Notes: generated by a model not told the origin, from the letters alone. Counted from the first letter of the stretch, positions 17,293-25,778 are shown. The stretch is 64,000 nt of DNA from Ilyomonas limi (GCF_005233845.1 NZ_SZQL01000002.1:62001-126000), one strand, 5' to 3'. Numbers and translations: made by a program.

Positions 17293-18453
17293 ATGATTGC
17301 AATGAACTTCCGGGGACCGTACCGGATACGGGTTGACCGTAACAAACCGGAGCCTGAAATTTTGCATCCCCAGGATGCTATTGTACGTGTAACGCGCTCC
17401 TGCATTTGCGGCTCCGACCTGCATTTGTATCACGGACTGGTGCCGGATACACGCATTGGAAGCACTTTCGGCCATGAGTTTACAGGCATTGTGGAGGAAG
17501 TAGGATCGGAAGTGACAAAATTAAAAGTTGGTGATCATGTATTGGTGCCATTCAACATTGCATGCGGCGCATGCCCGCTGTGCAAGCAGGAAATGTATGG
17601 CAACTGTGCCGAATCAAACTCAATGGCAACAGCCGTCGCAGGCATTTTTGGATACTCGCACACCGCTGGCGGTTTCGATGGCGGACAGGCAGAATATGTG
17701 CGGGTGCCATATGCCGATATCAGCCCCATTAAGATTCCCGATGGTATGGATATAGAAGATGCTGTATTGCTCACCGATGTAACGCCTACCGGCTACCAGG
17801 CAGCAGAAATGGGTGGCATACAAAAAGGTGACACGGTAGTAGTGTATGGCGCGGGGCCAATTGGTTTGATGGCTGCAAGATGCGCCTGGCTGTTTGGTGC
17901 TGGCAGAGTGATTGTGATTGACCATTTGGAATACCGGCTGGAGTTTGCCCGAAAGTTTTCGTTTGCCGAAGCTTATAATTTTAAAGAAATGGACGACCCG
18001 GTTGTTTTTGTGAAAAGAACTACCGACTGGTGGGGTGCCGATGTAGTAATTGATGCCGTCGGCTGCGATGCATCGGGCAGTGCGTTTCAAACAGTGCTGG
18101 GTAAAAAATTGTTGCTGCAGGCCGGTTCTGCCACTGCATTGCACTGGGCGGTAAACTCGGTTAAAAGAGGTGGTATTCTTTCTATTATTGGCGTGTACGG
18201 TCCGCCGTGGAATTTGTTTTCAATAGGCAGTGCGATGAATAAAGGTATTACCATACGCACGAATCAGGCTTCGGTAAAGCGCCTATTGCCCCGCCTGATT
18301 GACCATATTATGACAGGGCGCTTAAGCCCGAAAGATATAATAACCCATCGTATGCCACTCGAAGAAGTATCGGAAGGTTATCACATGTTTTCGGCAAAGC
18401 GCGACAATATTATAAAAGCAGTTCTTATTCCCCCAAAAGCCAATGTGGCATAA
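17293..18453 (+). CDS. Zinc-dependent alcohol dehydrogenase (formaldehyde dehydrogenase-like MDR)
   Basis: A 386-residue medium-chain dehydrogenase. The catalytic-zinc ligands are visible as C39 (CGSDLH) and H61 (GHEFTG), the structural-zinc cysteines as C91, C94, C97 and C105, and the NAD-binding Rossmann motif as YGAGPIGLMAARCA. The N-terminus and the insertion near the coenzyme domain resemble the glutathione-independent formaldehyde dehydrogenase branch, but the substrate cannot be fixed. It is followed after 12 bases by a gene of unknown function on the same strand, implying an operon. Confidence 0.9.
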   Translation: MIAMNFRGPYRIRVDRNKPEPEILHPQDAIVRVTRSCICGSDLHLYHGLVPDTRIGSTFGHEFTGIVEEVGSEVTKLKVGDHVLVPFNIACGACPLCKQEMYGNCAESNSMATAVAGIFGYSHTAGGFDGGQAEYVRVPYADISPIKIPDGMDIEDAVLLTDVTPTGYQAAEMGGIQKGDTVVVYGAGPIGLMAARCAWLFGAGRVIVIDHLEYRLEFARKFSFAEAYNFKEMDDPVVFVKRTTDWWGADVVIDAVGCDASGSAFQTVLGKKLLLQAGSATALHWAVNSVKRGGILSIIGVYGPPWNLFSIGSAMNKGITIRTNQASVKRLLPRLIDHIMTGRLSPKDIITHRMPLEEVSEGYHMFSAKRDNIIKAVLIPPKANVA

Positions 18454-18465
18454 AAACATTTTGTT

Positions 18466-19095
18466 ATGGCAAATACACTAAATCCTGTTACGGATACCAA
18501 TACCGCGGCTAATAGTATTACTGATGTGCCGCATACACATAATAACAAGCTGGCAGCCGACGATACCATGCTGGCAGACCAATATAAGCATATACCTGGC
18601 TGGGGCATGGATGCCGATGATCATGATCCGGCTTATCCCATGCGGCACTACAATGGTGCCGACCATCAACGGATTAATTATGAAAAGCCGCCACAGCAAC
18701 CGGTAACTGTCGAAATCTTACATTCTATCGAGCGCCCGACAGTTAGCCGGGTTACCAGCGACAGATTGCCACCCAAAGGCTTAAGCGGTGCCATACGGCG
18801 TGCAGCATTTAAGTACAGCGAAGCCAATGCTATGCACTGGATGGGATTGATATTAGCCGACCGGGTAAATATGGTAGAAGGCGTGATTGACGATTTGAGG
18901 CGTGGTCATATTCCCAACATTATTGAAGAACGCGGCTGGAAAGCAGAATGGAAGTACAACAGAAAAGGCGTTATTAAAGAAGCATTGATTGGCGCAGCCA
19001 TCATAACGGCAGCAATAGCGTTTTCCTCCAGTAAAAATAAAAAGAAGAAAGCACTAAAAGCAATGAGGGCAATGAAAGCAAAAGTTACTTCCTGA
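18466..19095 (+). CDS. Protein of unknown function, partner of the zinc dehydrogenase
   Basis: A 209-residue protein I do not recognise by name. The first 80 residues are polar, rich in Asn, Asp, Thr and His, and probably disordered. A conserved-looking helical middle (RRAAFKYSEANAMHWMGLIL, then ERGWKAEWKYNRKG) follows. One hydrophobic helix (about residues 168-186, IGAAIITAAIAF) and a lysine-rich tail (KNKKKKALK) end the protein. It could be a tail-anchored membrane protein. The 12-base gap from the dehydrogenase argues for joint expression. Confidence 0.7.
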   Translation: MANTLNPVTDTNTAANSITDVPHTHNNKLAADDTMLADQYKHIPGWGMDADDHDPAYPMRHYNGADHQRINYEKPPQQPVTVEILHSIERPTVSRVTSDRLPPKGLSGAIRRAAFKYSEANAMHWMGLILADRVNMVEGVIDDLRRGHIPNIIEERGWKAEWKYNRKGVIKEALIGAAIITAAIAFSSSKNKKKKALKAMRAMKAKVTS

Positions 19096-19149
19096 TAAAA
19101 CATAGCGCAATGATATGACTAACGACCTATAAGGTGAAGATTTTAGGCA

Positions 19150-19191
19150 AAACCCTTAAGACGATTGATAAGTTGATTGTCTTAAGGGTTT
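19150..19191. terminator. Hairpin terminator after the dehydrogenase operon
   Basis: A perfect 13-bp inverted repeat AAACCCTTAAGAC...GTCTTAAGGGTTT, extended by wobble pairs, lies 55 bases after the stop of the 209-residue protein. The T tract after it is short and interrupted (TAGTTTTG). Confidence 0.7.
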
Positions 19192-19308
19192 AGTTTTGTA
19201 ATGAATGTCTAAAGTTTTTCTCGTTAAAATAGCTTGTACAGTACAACTACCAACTGATTATTACCAATAATATATACATGCTTACACAACAGCAAATATT
19301 TAATATAC

Positions 19309-19557
19309 ATGGATGAGCCATTTACGCTAACTGTACCTTACCACGGGCAGCAGCACGACTTTGAAACACAACTAATTGTAACAGGTTATACTTACAAATT
19401 CAGAACTGTGGTAAATGATACTGAAGTATTTTTTGAACGCGATGATGCGGGAGATTTCCGTGCACTGGCACCCAATGCCGATGCAAAACAATTGCACTCT
19501 TTAGATACCGGATTGCTGCAGGCGATAGCACAACAATTAGATACGATACTATCATAA
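19309..19557 (+). CDS. Small hypothetical protein
   Basis: An 82-residue acidic, soluble protein not recognised. It reads as an alternating beta strand pattern (FTLTVPYHGQQHDF, YKFRTVVNDTEVFFERDDAG) followed by a helix (LDTGLLQAIAQQLDTIL). No signal peptide or metal motif. It lies alone upstream of an M28 peptidase gene on the same strand, about 90 bases apart. Confidence 0.6.
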   Translation: MDEPFTLTVPYHGQQHDFETQLIVTGYTYKFRTVVNDTEVFFERDDAGDFRALAPNADAKQLHSLDTGLLQAIAQQLDTILS

Positions 19558-19646
19558 ACATTTATATACTGCACAATAACTTTTGCGTATCAATGTTTAC
19601 TTTTATTCGCAATAATTTTTTACAGAAAATACATCAGGCAATTCCT

Positions 19647-20996
19647 ATGAAATATCCTTGGTTAATAGCAGTCACCCTATCACTTTGTACTACTTCATTT
19701 TCTCAAACCATTATAAAAAAAGATACTGCTATTGCGCAAATGGTAAGCGAAGTAAACGCCGACTCTTTACAATCATACATACATACTTTAGTAAGCTTTG
19801 GCACCCGCAACACGCTAAGTGCACAGGATAATAATAAAAAGGGTATTGGTGCGGCACGCAACTGGGTACTCCATAAATTTAATGCTTTTGCTGCAAACAG
19901 TGGTGGCCGGCTCACTGCTTTTATAGACACTACCACCATACCGCCAGACGGGAAACGGGTAGATAAACCAACATTGCTGGGCAATGTGGTAGCTACGCTA
20001 AAAGGAACAGACCCGAACGATAATCGCATTTTGATTATCAGCGGGCACTTAGATAGCCGCCGCACTGATGTAATGGACCGTACCGGCGATGCGCCCGGTG
20101 CTAATGACGATGGCAGCGGCGTAGCGGCCGTGCTGGAATGTGCAAGAGTGATGAGTAAAAGAAGTTTTCCGGCAACCATCATTTTTGTAGCAGTGAGCGG
20201 CGAAGAGCAAGGTTTGCTTGGCTCTACCTATATGGCAAACAAAGCCAAAAAAGATACCTGGAATATACAAGCCGTATTGAACAACGATATTGTGGGCAGC
20301 AACAACAGCAACGAAACCAACATTACTGATAACACCAGGTTGCGTGTTTTCAGCGAAGGATTGCCGGCTTACGAGCTGGATAAAAATGCCAAGACAATCC
20401 GTTTTTTAGGCCTTGAAAACGATGGTAAATCGCGGCAACTGGCGCGCTATGTAAAAGAAGTGGGCGAACGGTATGTTCCTAATATAGAAGTAATGATGAT
20501 CTACCGTAACGACCGCTTTTTGCGTGGCGGCGACCATTTGCCGTATGTAGAAAATGGCTTTCCTGCAGTGCGCATTACTGAAATGAATGAAAACTTTTAT
20601 CATCAGCATCAGGATATTCGCACCGAAAACAATATTCAGTACGGCGATCTGGAAGCGTTTATGGACTTTGAATATTTACGGAAAAATACAACAGTTAATC
20701 TATCCACCTTAGCCAATCTCGCCAAGGCACCGGCTGCGCCGCAAGCAGTAACTATTGATGTAAAAAACTTAACCAATAGTACCACTTTACATTGGAATGC
20801 ACCCACCACTGGCAACGTGGCAGCGTATTACGTTTTAATGCGCGAAACCACGAGTGCAGTATGGCAGAAGAAATTTTATACAACTGATACTTCCATGCAA
20901 TTGCCATACAGCAAAGACAATTATTTTTTTGCGGTGCAAAGTGTAAGCGCAGATGGTAACGAAAGTCTTGCAGTTATGCCTTCGGTAGGAAGATGA
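19647..20996 (+). CDS. Exported M28-family metallopeptidase
   Basis: A zinc aminopeptidase-type enzyme of about 449 residues that trims peptides outside the cytoplasm. From the ATG at 19647 a signal peptide is clear (MKYPWLIAVTLSLCTTSFSQ); the longer start at 19593 adds residues without family support. The M28 zinc ligands are visible in SGHLDSR, GANDDGSG, SGEEQGLLGS and the late YHQHQD region. The last 90 residues resemble a fibronectin type III domain (PQAVTIDVKN...SVSADGNES). It is followed by a hairpin shared with the convergent maf gene. Confidence 0.9.
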   Translation: MKYPWLIAVTLSLCTTSFSQTIIKKDTAIAQMVSEVNADSLQSYIHTLVSFGTRNTLSAQDNNKKGIGAARNWVLHKFNAFAANSGGRLTAFIDTTTIPPDGKRVDKPTLLGNVVATLKGTDPNDNRILIISGHLDSRRTDVMDRTGDAPGANDDGSGVAAVLECARVMSKRSFPATIIFVAVSGEEQGLLGSTYMANKAKKDTWNIQAVLNNDIVGSNNSNETNITDNTRLRVFSEGLPAYELDKNAKTIRFLGLENDGKSRQLARYVKEVGERYVPNIEVMMIYRNDRFLRGGDHLPYVENGFPAVRITEMNENFYHQHQDIRTENNIQYGDLEAFMDFEYLRKNTTVNLSTLANLAKAPAAPQAVTIDVKNLTNSTTLHWNAPTTGNVAAYYVLMRETTSAVWQKKFYTTDTSMQLPYSKDNYFFAVQSVSADGNESLAVMPSVGR

Positions 20997-21101
20997 AATT
21001 ATTAAGATTCAGGAAGCAATAAATAGAGAAAAGTCAGGAATAAAGTTCAGGTAGAAAGGTAAGCAATAAGTAAAAAGTATATATTAAAAGAAATAAATAA
21101 A

Positions 21102-21133
21102 AAGGTACCGGATATTTAAAAATTCGGCACCTT
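21102..21133. terminator. Terminator between the M28 peptidase and maf
   Basis: An 11-bp near-perfect inverted repeat AAGGTACCGGA...TTCGGCACCTT lies between convergent genes, with A-rich flanks on the left. Confidence 0.6.
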
Positions 21134-21198
21134 GCATGTAAGCAACTCAATTTATAATATCTCCCAGTTTCAATTCAAACTATACTACCCCGGATCAA

Positions 21199-21783
21199 TC
21201 AGAAAGAATCGGAAGAAACATGATGCAAATCATTCAATGCCTGCACTACCCTGCTTACGGGCAAGCCCATTACATTGTAAAAATCGCCATTAATAGATTT
21301 TATTCCTACTACTCCAATCCACTCCTGAATAGCGTATGCGCCGGCTTTATCGTAGGGTTTGTACTTATCTACATAAAAAGTAATTTGCTCAGTTGTTAAT
21401 TCATGAAAACTAACCTCAGTTATATCTGCAAAAGCAATTTCTTTTTCACCACTTTTAATAACCACACCCGTTATCACCAGGTGGTTTTGTCCCGAAAGGC
21501 GTTGTAATATTTCAATGGCATGCTCTCTGTCTATAGGTTTGCCAATCACTTCGTTATGCAAGACCACAATGGTATCGGCAGCAATAATATTACGGTCTTT
21601 TACTTTGTGCTGCACTGCCGCCGCTTTGTTGCGGGCAATATACACCGGTATATCCTGTATAGCCGTAATGTTGGCAGGATAAGATTCATCGGTATTTGCC
21701 ACCATCACCTCAAAAGGCACTTCTGCCCACTCCAGTAATTGCTTACGGCGCGGCGACCCGGATGCCAAAACAACACGTTGCAT
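21199..21783 (-). CDS. maf: Maf-family nucleoside triphosphate pyrophosphatase
   Basis: House-cleaning enzyme that hydrolyses non-canonical or excess dTTP/UTP-type nucleotides. The 194 residues begin with LASGSPRRKQLLEWA, the Maf signature, and contain AADTIVVL and GKP in the active site, followed by YDKAGAYAIQEWIGV. It is the last gene of a minus-strand cluster, 6 bases after the prenyltransferase gene. Confidence 0.95.
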   Translation of the reverse strand: MQRVVLASGSPRRKQLLEWAEVPFEVMVANTDESYPANITAIQDIPVYIARNKAAAVQHKVKDRNIIAADTIVVLHNEVIGKPIDREHAIEILQRLSGQNHLVITGVVIKSGEKEIAFADITEVSFHELTTEQITFYVDKYKPYDKAGAYAIQEWIGVVGIKSINGDFYNVMGLPVSRVVQALNDLHHVSSDSF

Positions 21784-21789
21784 AGTTTA

Positions 21790-22722
21790 TTATGAATAAA
21801 ATTTAATGAAAATAATAGATAAAATGCCGGTAAACATCACCAGTTTTACCAAGGTGCTCAAGCGGTGAAAATCTTTTGGCGCATTCGCTTTAAAAAGGTC
21901 GCGTAAAATATTGATGAGCGGCGCAATAATAAACACAATGCAATATACCGCACTCACCCACCATTTAAACGCAAGCACATAAAACTGCAACATAGTAAGT
22001 ATGCCAATAAGTACTACCAGCCACACGGCAACAAAAATTTTAGACGCGTGTACTCCCCAAACAATGGGCATTGTGGTACAGCCGTATTTGCGGTCACCTT
22101 CTATATCTTCCATATCTTTTATTACCTCGCGGATAATAGAAATAATGAAAGCAAAACCAGCATATAAAAAAGTATAACGGCTTAGTTTGGCAATATCCAC
22201 ACCGCGTATATGCGGAAAGCTCACCACTTCGCACCACGTAATCACCAGCACCACCCATGCCGTGAGCAGCGAGATTAATATATTGCCCGCCAGTAATTTT
22301 TTCTTTAGAGAAATAGAATATACAAACAAGAATAACACACATGCTGCATTAGCTAATCCAAGAAATAAAATAGGCGTGGTAAAGTCAATATAAAAGCCAA
22401 TGAGAATACCTACTGCACTTAATGCTAAATGCAACACAATGGTCCAGCGGCGCGGAATAATTTTTTCCACCACCAGCTTTTCCGGCTTGTTAATGCGGTC
22501 AATATTCAGGTCAAAATAATCGTTGATAATGTAGCCTGCTGCAGCCACCAATACCGACGAAAGGCACAGCAGGAAAAAAGTTTTGCCATGCACCACCGGC
22601 ACTTTGCCGGCAGCTACATACAACGGCTTTACTATGCAATACACAAACAATATTTGCGTAAGTGCGATGAACAGCAGGTTGGGCCACCGTATTAATCTTA
22701 AAAAAGCGGTAATTTGTTTCAA
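21790..22722 (-). CDS. UbiA-family prenyltransferase (geranylgeranylglycerol-phosphate synthase-like)
   Basis: Integral membrane enzyme of 310 residues with about eight helices that attaches a prenyl chain to an acceptor. The first aspartate motif NDYFDLNIDRINKPEK binds the magnesium-diphosphate of the prenyl donor; a second acidic motif lies at KDMEDIEGDRKYG. Bacteroidota genomes often carry this gene beside KdsC-like and maf genes, and it is commonly annotated as geranylgeranylglycerol-phosphate geranylgeranyltransferase. The true substrate is uncertain. It lies 9 bases downstream of the phosphatase gene. Confidence 0.88.
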   Translation of the reverse strand: MKQITAFLRLIRWPNLLFIALTQILFVYCIVKPLYVAAGKVPVVHGKTFFLLCLSSVLVAAAGYIINDYFDLNIDRINKPEKLVVEKIIPRRWTIVLHLALSAVGILIGFYIDFTTPILFLGLANAACVLFLFVYSISLKKKLLAGNILISLLTAWVVLVITWCEVVSFPHIRGVDIAKLSRYTFLYAGFAFIISIIREVIKDMEDIEGDRKYGCTTMPIVWGVHASKIFVAVWLVVLIGILTMLQFYVLAFKWWVSAVYCIVFIIAPLINILRDLFKANAPKDFHRLSTLVKLVMFTGILSIIFIKFYS

Positions 22723-22731
22723 ATAAATAAT

Positions 22732-23301
22732 TTATCGGGATTTGATGTGTGTATCTACCTGCCAGTCACCACGCAGTTTTAGTACTTTTTCTATTACATC
22801 GCGGGCACAACCTTCACCTCCTTTGAGGGGCGAAACATAATGCGCAATACTAATTATTTCCTGCGCTGCATCGGCAGGGCAGCAGGCAACGCCGGCATAT
22901 TGCATTACTGTATAGTCGGGTATATCATCGCCCATAAACAACACTTCTTCCCGGCGCAGGTTATTGACGAGCATATATTCCTCCAAACATGTTTTCTTAT
23001 CTGTAATGCGCATATACACATCCTGTACACCCAGCAATTGCATTCTTTCTTTCACCTCTGCCGAATTACCCCCGGATATAATTGCTATATGATAATTCTT
23101 TTTAACCGCCAGTTGCAAAGCATACCCATCTTTTATGTTCATCTTACGTGCCATTAAGCCATCGGGCATTATCAAAATAGTTCCATTTGTAAGCACACCA
23201 TCTACATCAAAAACAAAAGTAGTGACCTTCTTCAAAAGAGATAAGATGTTGCCACCTTCCCCTGAAGGGGAGTTATTCAAACTATTTTTATTCATGCTCA
23301 T
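22732..23301 (-). CDS. HAD-family phosphatase, KdsC-like
   Basis: A 189-residue HAD phosphatase of the KdsC/YrbI type, which removes phosphate from KDO 8-phosphate or a related sugar acid. The catalytic motif FVFDVDGVLTNG, the motif II serine in IISGG, and FMGDDIPDYTVM near the end are all present. The first about 18 residues (SLNNSPSGEGGN) are encoded by a CCCCTTCAGGGG-type repeat and do not look like the family, so the functional start may be further in. It starts an operon-like run with the prenyltransferase and maf. Confidence 0.88.
   Translation of the reverse strand: MSMNKNSLNNSPSGEGGNILSLLKKVTTFVFDVDGVLTNGTILIMPDGLMARKMNIKDGYALQLAVKKNYHIAIISGGNSAEVKERMQLLGVQDVYMRITDKKTCLEEYMLVNNLRREEVLFMGDDIPDYTVMQYAGVACCPADAAQEIISIAHYVSPLKGGEGCARDVIEKVLKLRGDWQVDTHIKSR
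23254..23274. repeat. Palindromic repeat within the start of the KdsC-like gene
   Basis: TTCCCCTGAAGGGGA is a small palindrome in the 5' end of the reading frame. It resembles, in its CCCCTnnAGGGG form, the other GC-rich fragments at 1168-1190 and 23338-23364. Confidence 0.4.
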
Positions 23302-23337
23302 CTTTTTATACTACTCAAGAAATGTACAAGCTGATAA

Positions 23338-23364
23338 TTGTCCTCTTTAGGGTTTGGGGTTACT
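23338..23364. repeat. GC-rich dispersed repeat between iscX and the KdsC-like gene
   Basis: TCCTCTTTAGGGTTTGGGG matches the CCnTTTAGGGnnGGGG form seen in the two nuo gaps. It overlaps the last codon of iscX. Confidence 0.45.
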
Positions 23365-23596
23365 GGTTATCCCGCCACTCATACACCCAGGCACTTTGTA
23401 TCATTTCCAGGTGGCCCTCGGTACTTTGCTCGCGCGTACCCGCAAAGTTGGGAATTTGCAGCACCCATTCCAGCAAATCGGTAAAGCGTATGCGGTATAT
23501 TTTACTTTCATTGAATGCATCCCCAAAACGCTCATACAGCTTCATGGCAATATCTTCATGATCGTTCCAGGTGATTGGTGGCTCAAAGTGAGACAT
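23360..23596 (-). CDS. iscX: IscX-like iron-sulfur cluster assembly protein
   Basis: A small acidic protein thought to regulate or supply iron to the cysteine desulfurase in Fe-S cluster assembly. The 78 residues show the family pattern ITWNDHEDIAMKLYERFGD, DLLEWVLQIPNF and QSAWVYEWRD; usual length is about 66, so this copy is slightly extended at the N-terminus and tail. It follows the ferredoxin gene by 20 bases, echoing the fdx-iscX order at the end of proteobacterial isc operons, but no other isc gene is present in the window. Confidence 0.9.
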   Translation of the reverse strand: MSHFEPPITWNDHEDIAMKLYERFGDAFNESKIYRIRFTDLLEWVLQIPNFAGTREQSTEGHLEMIQSAWVYEWRDNQ

Positions 23597-23616
23597 AAGT
23601 ACGTTATTTTTGATAA

Positions 23617-23952
23617 TTATTCGCCTAAAAACTGGGTTTGATCGGGCAGTGTTATTTCTATTTCACCTTTATCATCCAGCAGCACGCACTGGCAACCAAG
23701 CCGGGAGTTGATGCGTGGATTAACGGCGCGGTCAATGAAATCTTCTTCTCTGTCGCTTATTTCTTCCAGGTAATCCATTCCATCATTTACATATACATGA
23801 CAGGTACTGCAGGCGCATACGGCACCGCAGTTGTGATGCAGTTCAATATCATTATGCAGGCATACTTCCAGGAGGCTTTGGTCAGGTTCAATATTGTGCA
23901 GTATTGCAGGTGCTAATCCTTTCTGTTCAAAATTTATCTTTATCGTGTACAT
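23617..23952 (-). CDS. fdx: [2Fe-2S] ferredoxin, adrenodoxin/Isc type
   Basis: Electron carrier of 111 residues. Ligand pattern C42-x5-C48-x2-C51 and a fourth cysteine at C87 (RLGCQC) fit the adrenodoxin-like Isc ferredoxins used in cluster assembly. Extra cysteines at 46 and 89 are present. It has its own promoter box just upstream and is followed by iscX, so the pair looks like one small transcription unit placed between the DUF2520 gene and the KdsC-like gene. Confidence 0.92.
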   Translation of the reverse strand: MYTIKINFEQKGLAPAILHNIEPDQSLLEVCLHNDIELHHNCGAVCACSTCHVYVNDGMDYLEEISDREEDFIDRAVNPRINSRLGCQCVLLDDKGEIEITLPDQTQFLGE

Positions 23953-23972
23953 TACTCACCTCATTTGGGCGG

Positions 23973-23980
23973 CAAAAGTA
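23973..23980 (-). promoter_or_regulatory. Promoter -7 box of fdx-iscX
   Basis: TACTTTTG on the minus strand, a perfect TAnnTTTG about 20 bases before the fdx ATG. Confidence 0.6.
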
Positions 23981-24152
23981 TTCTAAAAATAGCTGGCACT
24001 TCTTTCAGCAGCTTTTACAATATGAAATAATTGTTAAGAAATTTATACTGCATAATAAAAATTCTACTTACTTTTATCCAATCAATGAATTTCGCTTCTG
24101 GTTTTCATTGTTTTATACATGGTATTTAAAGATCGGTTGCTTGCTCATAATT

Positions 24153-24180
24153 CCCCGCTGGCTTTCCGGCGGGGTTTTTT
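24153..24180 (+). terminator. Orphan intrinsic terminator on the plus strand
   Basis: CCCCGCTGG-cttt-CCGGCGGGG is a 9-bp stem (one wobble) followed by six T on the plus strand. No plus-strand gene precedes it; the flanking genes are both on the minus strand, where no T-run follows. It may end an unannotated small RNA that starts after about 23,981. Confidence 0.75.
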
Positions 24181-24202
24181 GATATACACCAAAGGTCATG
24201 AT

Positions 24203-24967
24203 TCAACCTTTTACCTGCCAATTCTTAATACTTAGCGTAAGCACTTCATATACGTTTGCCAGCAAAGGATAGGACTGCAATACCTGCAAATGCCGTTGAA
24301 TTGTTGTTTCATCGTTACGCACCGCCGGGCCGGTTTGCAAGTTTTCCGGCGCTTCAAACTGCATACGATGCACTGTTTCGTGTATCAAAGGCCTTAAATA
24401 ATTAAAATGCAAATGCTCACTGTTGCAAAACTGATTTGCCAGCGCAAACAGATGATTTATAAAGTTGGAGCAAAAAACAGCCGCTATGTGTAGTTTTAAT
24501 CGTTCAGCATCGCCTGCCCAATGCACTTCTGCAGCTATTGTTTTGGCTAATGCAGTTATGGTCGCTATTATCTCTTCATTATTTCCATCCACAAAAAGCG
24601 GAACCTCCGGAAGATAAGGCAACTCTTTGCGCAGACTCTGTAACGGATACATTACGCCATATTGCTTATGCTTTTGCAACACATTGATGGAAATGCCGCC
24701 ACTCGTATGCACAATAATGGTATTGGGCAAATGCAACTGCGCAGCAATGGCAGCAATGGCACTATCGCTGGTAGCTATTATGCATACTTCTGCTTCGGTA
24801 TTTATTTGGTTAAAGCCGGTAATGGGCATTGCCTGCAAAATAGCTGCACATTCATTTAAACTTTGCTGATTACGGCCAAATACCTGCAAAATGGTATGGT
24901 TTGCCTTTGATAACATTTTGCCTAACACCTGAGCAACATTGCCGGTGCCAACGATAACAATTTTCAT
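24203..24967 (-). CDS. Rossmann-fold protein with DUF2520 domain
   Basis: A 254-residue NAD(P)-dependent oxidoreductase-like protein. It begins with the dinucleotide-binding motif VIVGTGNVAQVLGKML, followed by IIVHTSGGISI, and ends with the helical DUF2520 domain (FCSNFINHLFALANQF region), an arrangement like that of ketopantoate reductase and pyrroline-carboxylate reductase relatives. The reaction is unknown. In related genomes it tends to sit beside the KdsC-like/UbiA/maf group, and here it does so with fdx-iscX in between. Confidence 0.85.
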   Translation of the reverse strand: MKIVIVGTGNVAQVLGKMLSKANHTILQVFGRNQQSLNECAAILQAMPITGFNQINTEAEVCIIATSDSAIAAIAAQLHLPNTIIVHTSGGISINVLQKHKQYGVMYPLQSLRKELPYLPEVPLFVDGNNEEIIATITALAKTIAAEVHWAGDAERLKLHIAAVFCSNFINHLFALANQFCNSEHLHFNYLRPLIHETVHRMQFEAPENLQTGPAVRNDETTIQRHLQVLQSYPLLANVYEVLTLSIKNWQVKG

Positions 24968-25247
24968 AATGCTGCAATATTAACATACAGGTGCAATATT
25001 GCTGCGAAGGATAAGTGCAATGTAACATACTATGTTTCGAACAAAAAAGCACCTATTATTCCCGAATGCTATCCATGCTTATTACATATATACTAGGTAA
25101 TTGCACCTTAACTTTTTAAAAGAGCTAAATAAAAATACCACTTTAAAACACCTGTTTAGTGCCATTCTCTTATCAGCTTATTTCAATCTGCGCCTTAGTC
25201 TTAACGGATTTAGTCGTGCGGGATCTACAATATTATCCGATATCAAC

Positions 25248-25276
25248 ATAAAAAGGCTGCCTGAAAAGGCAACCTT
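25248..25276 (-). terminator. Terminator of the small secreted protein gene
   Basis: On the minus strand AAGGTTGCCT-tttc-AGGCAGCCTT followed by TTT forms a 10-bp stem with one wobble, about 40 bases after the stop at 25313. Confidence 0.75.
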
Positions 25277-25312
25277 GTAAAACCTAACATACCACACAAA
25301 CTTCAAATACAG

Positions 25313-25684
25313 TTAAAAGCCATTGTACCGCCTGTCGGGTGTATATACAATTGCAGGTGGAGTATTGTAACGCCTGCCATATGCATATTGGTGCTTTGCA
25401 TTGTCATTCCACACATCAAAACCACGGTGTTCGATAGTTATACGATCTGCTTTGCCAATGCGTACATGATGCGGCAACCGATACGCTATTTGCCAGCCTC
25501 CGTGCGATGGATAGATATACTGGTGTGTACGGAAGCTGTAATACACATTAGTTTGCGGATAATAGAAAAACGATTCCAAACGCAAATGATCGTAGGCCCT
25601 AGGAAAACGTGGTTGTGCAGATGCATTGGTGATGGTAAAAGCAACGGACATTAATAAAAGTACAGTGTAAAAAATTCTTTTCAT
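25313..25684 (-). CDS. Small secreted hypothetical protein
   Basis: A 123-residue protein with a clear signal peptide (MKRIFYTVLLLMSVAFTITNASA, cleavage near residue 23). The mature part is basic and very rich in Tyr, Arg and His (about one Tyr in eight residues), with no cysteine. I do not recognise the family. The gene stands alone with its own terminator. The 345-base gap downstream, to 24967, shows nothing else. Confidence 0.7.
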   Translation of the reverse strand: MKRIFYTVLLLMSVAFTITNASAQPRFPRAYDHLRLESFFYYPQTNVYYSFRTHQYIYPSHGGWQIAYRLPHHVRIGKADRITIEHRGFDVWNDNAKHQYAYGRRYNTPPAIVYTPDRRYNGF

Positions 25685-25778
25685 ACCCGTAAAATTTTAG
25701 TTGTAATAAAGACCTGCTGCTGCAAGAATCGTTTAGCTATCAGGTGTTCGTTTAACATTTTTTAGGCAAATACATTTC

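Noticed and set aside
17620-18144. Antisense open frame within the zinc dehydrogenase gene
   Set aside because: Entirely inside a gene with complete metal and coenzyme motifs; no start signal.
22800-22840. CACCTCCTTTGAGGGG inside the KdsC-like gene as another GC-rich repeat
   Set aside because: It encodes the conserved KGGEGCARDVIE segment of the phosphatase, so the similarity is coding sequence.
23904-24182. Plus-strand open frame over the fdx promoter and orphan terminator
   Set aside because: Reads through the terminator hairpin and has no family resemblance; the signal there is better explained as a non-coding RNA or nothing.
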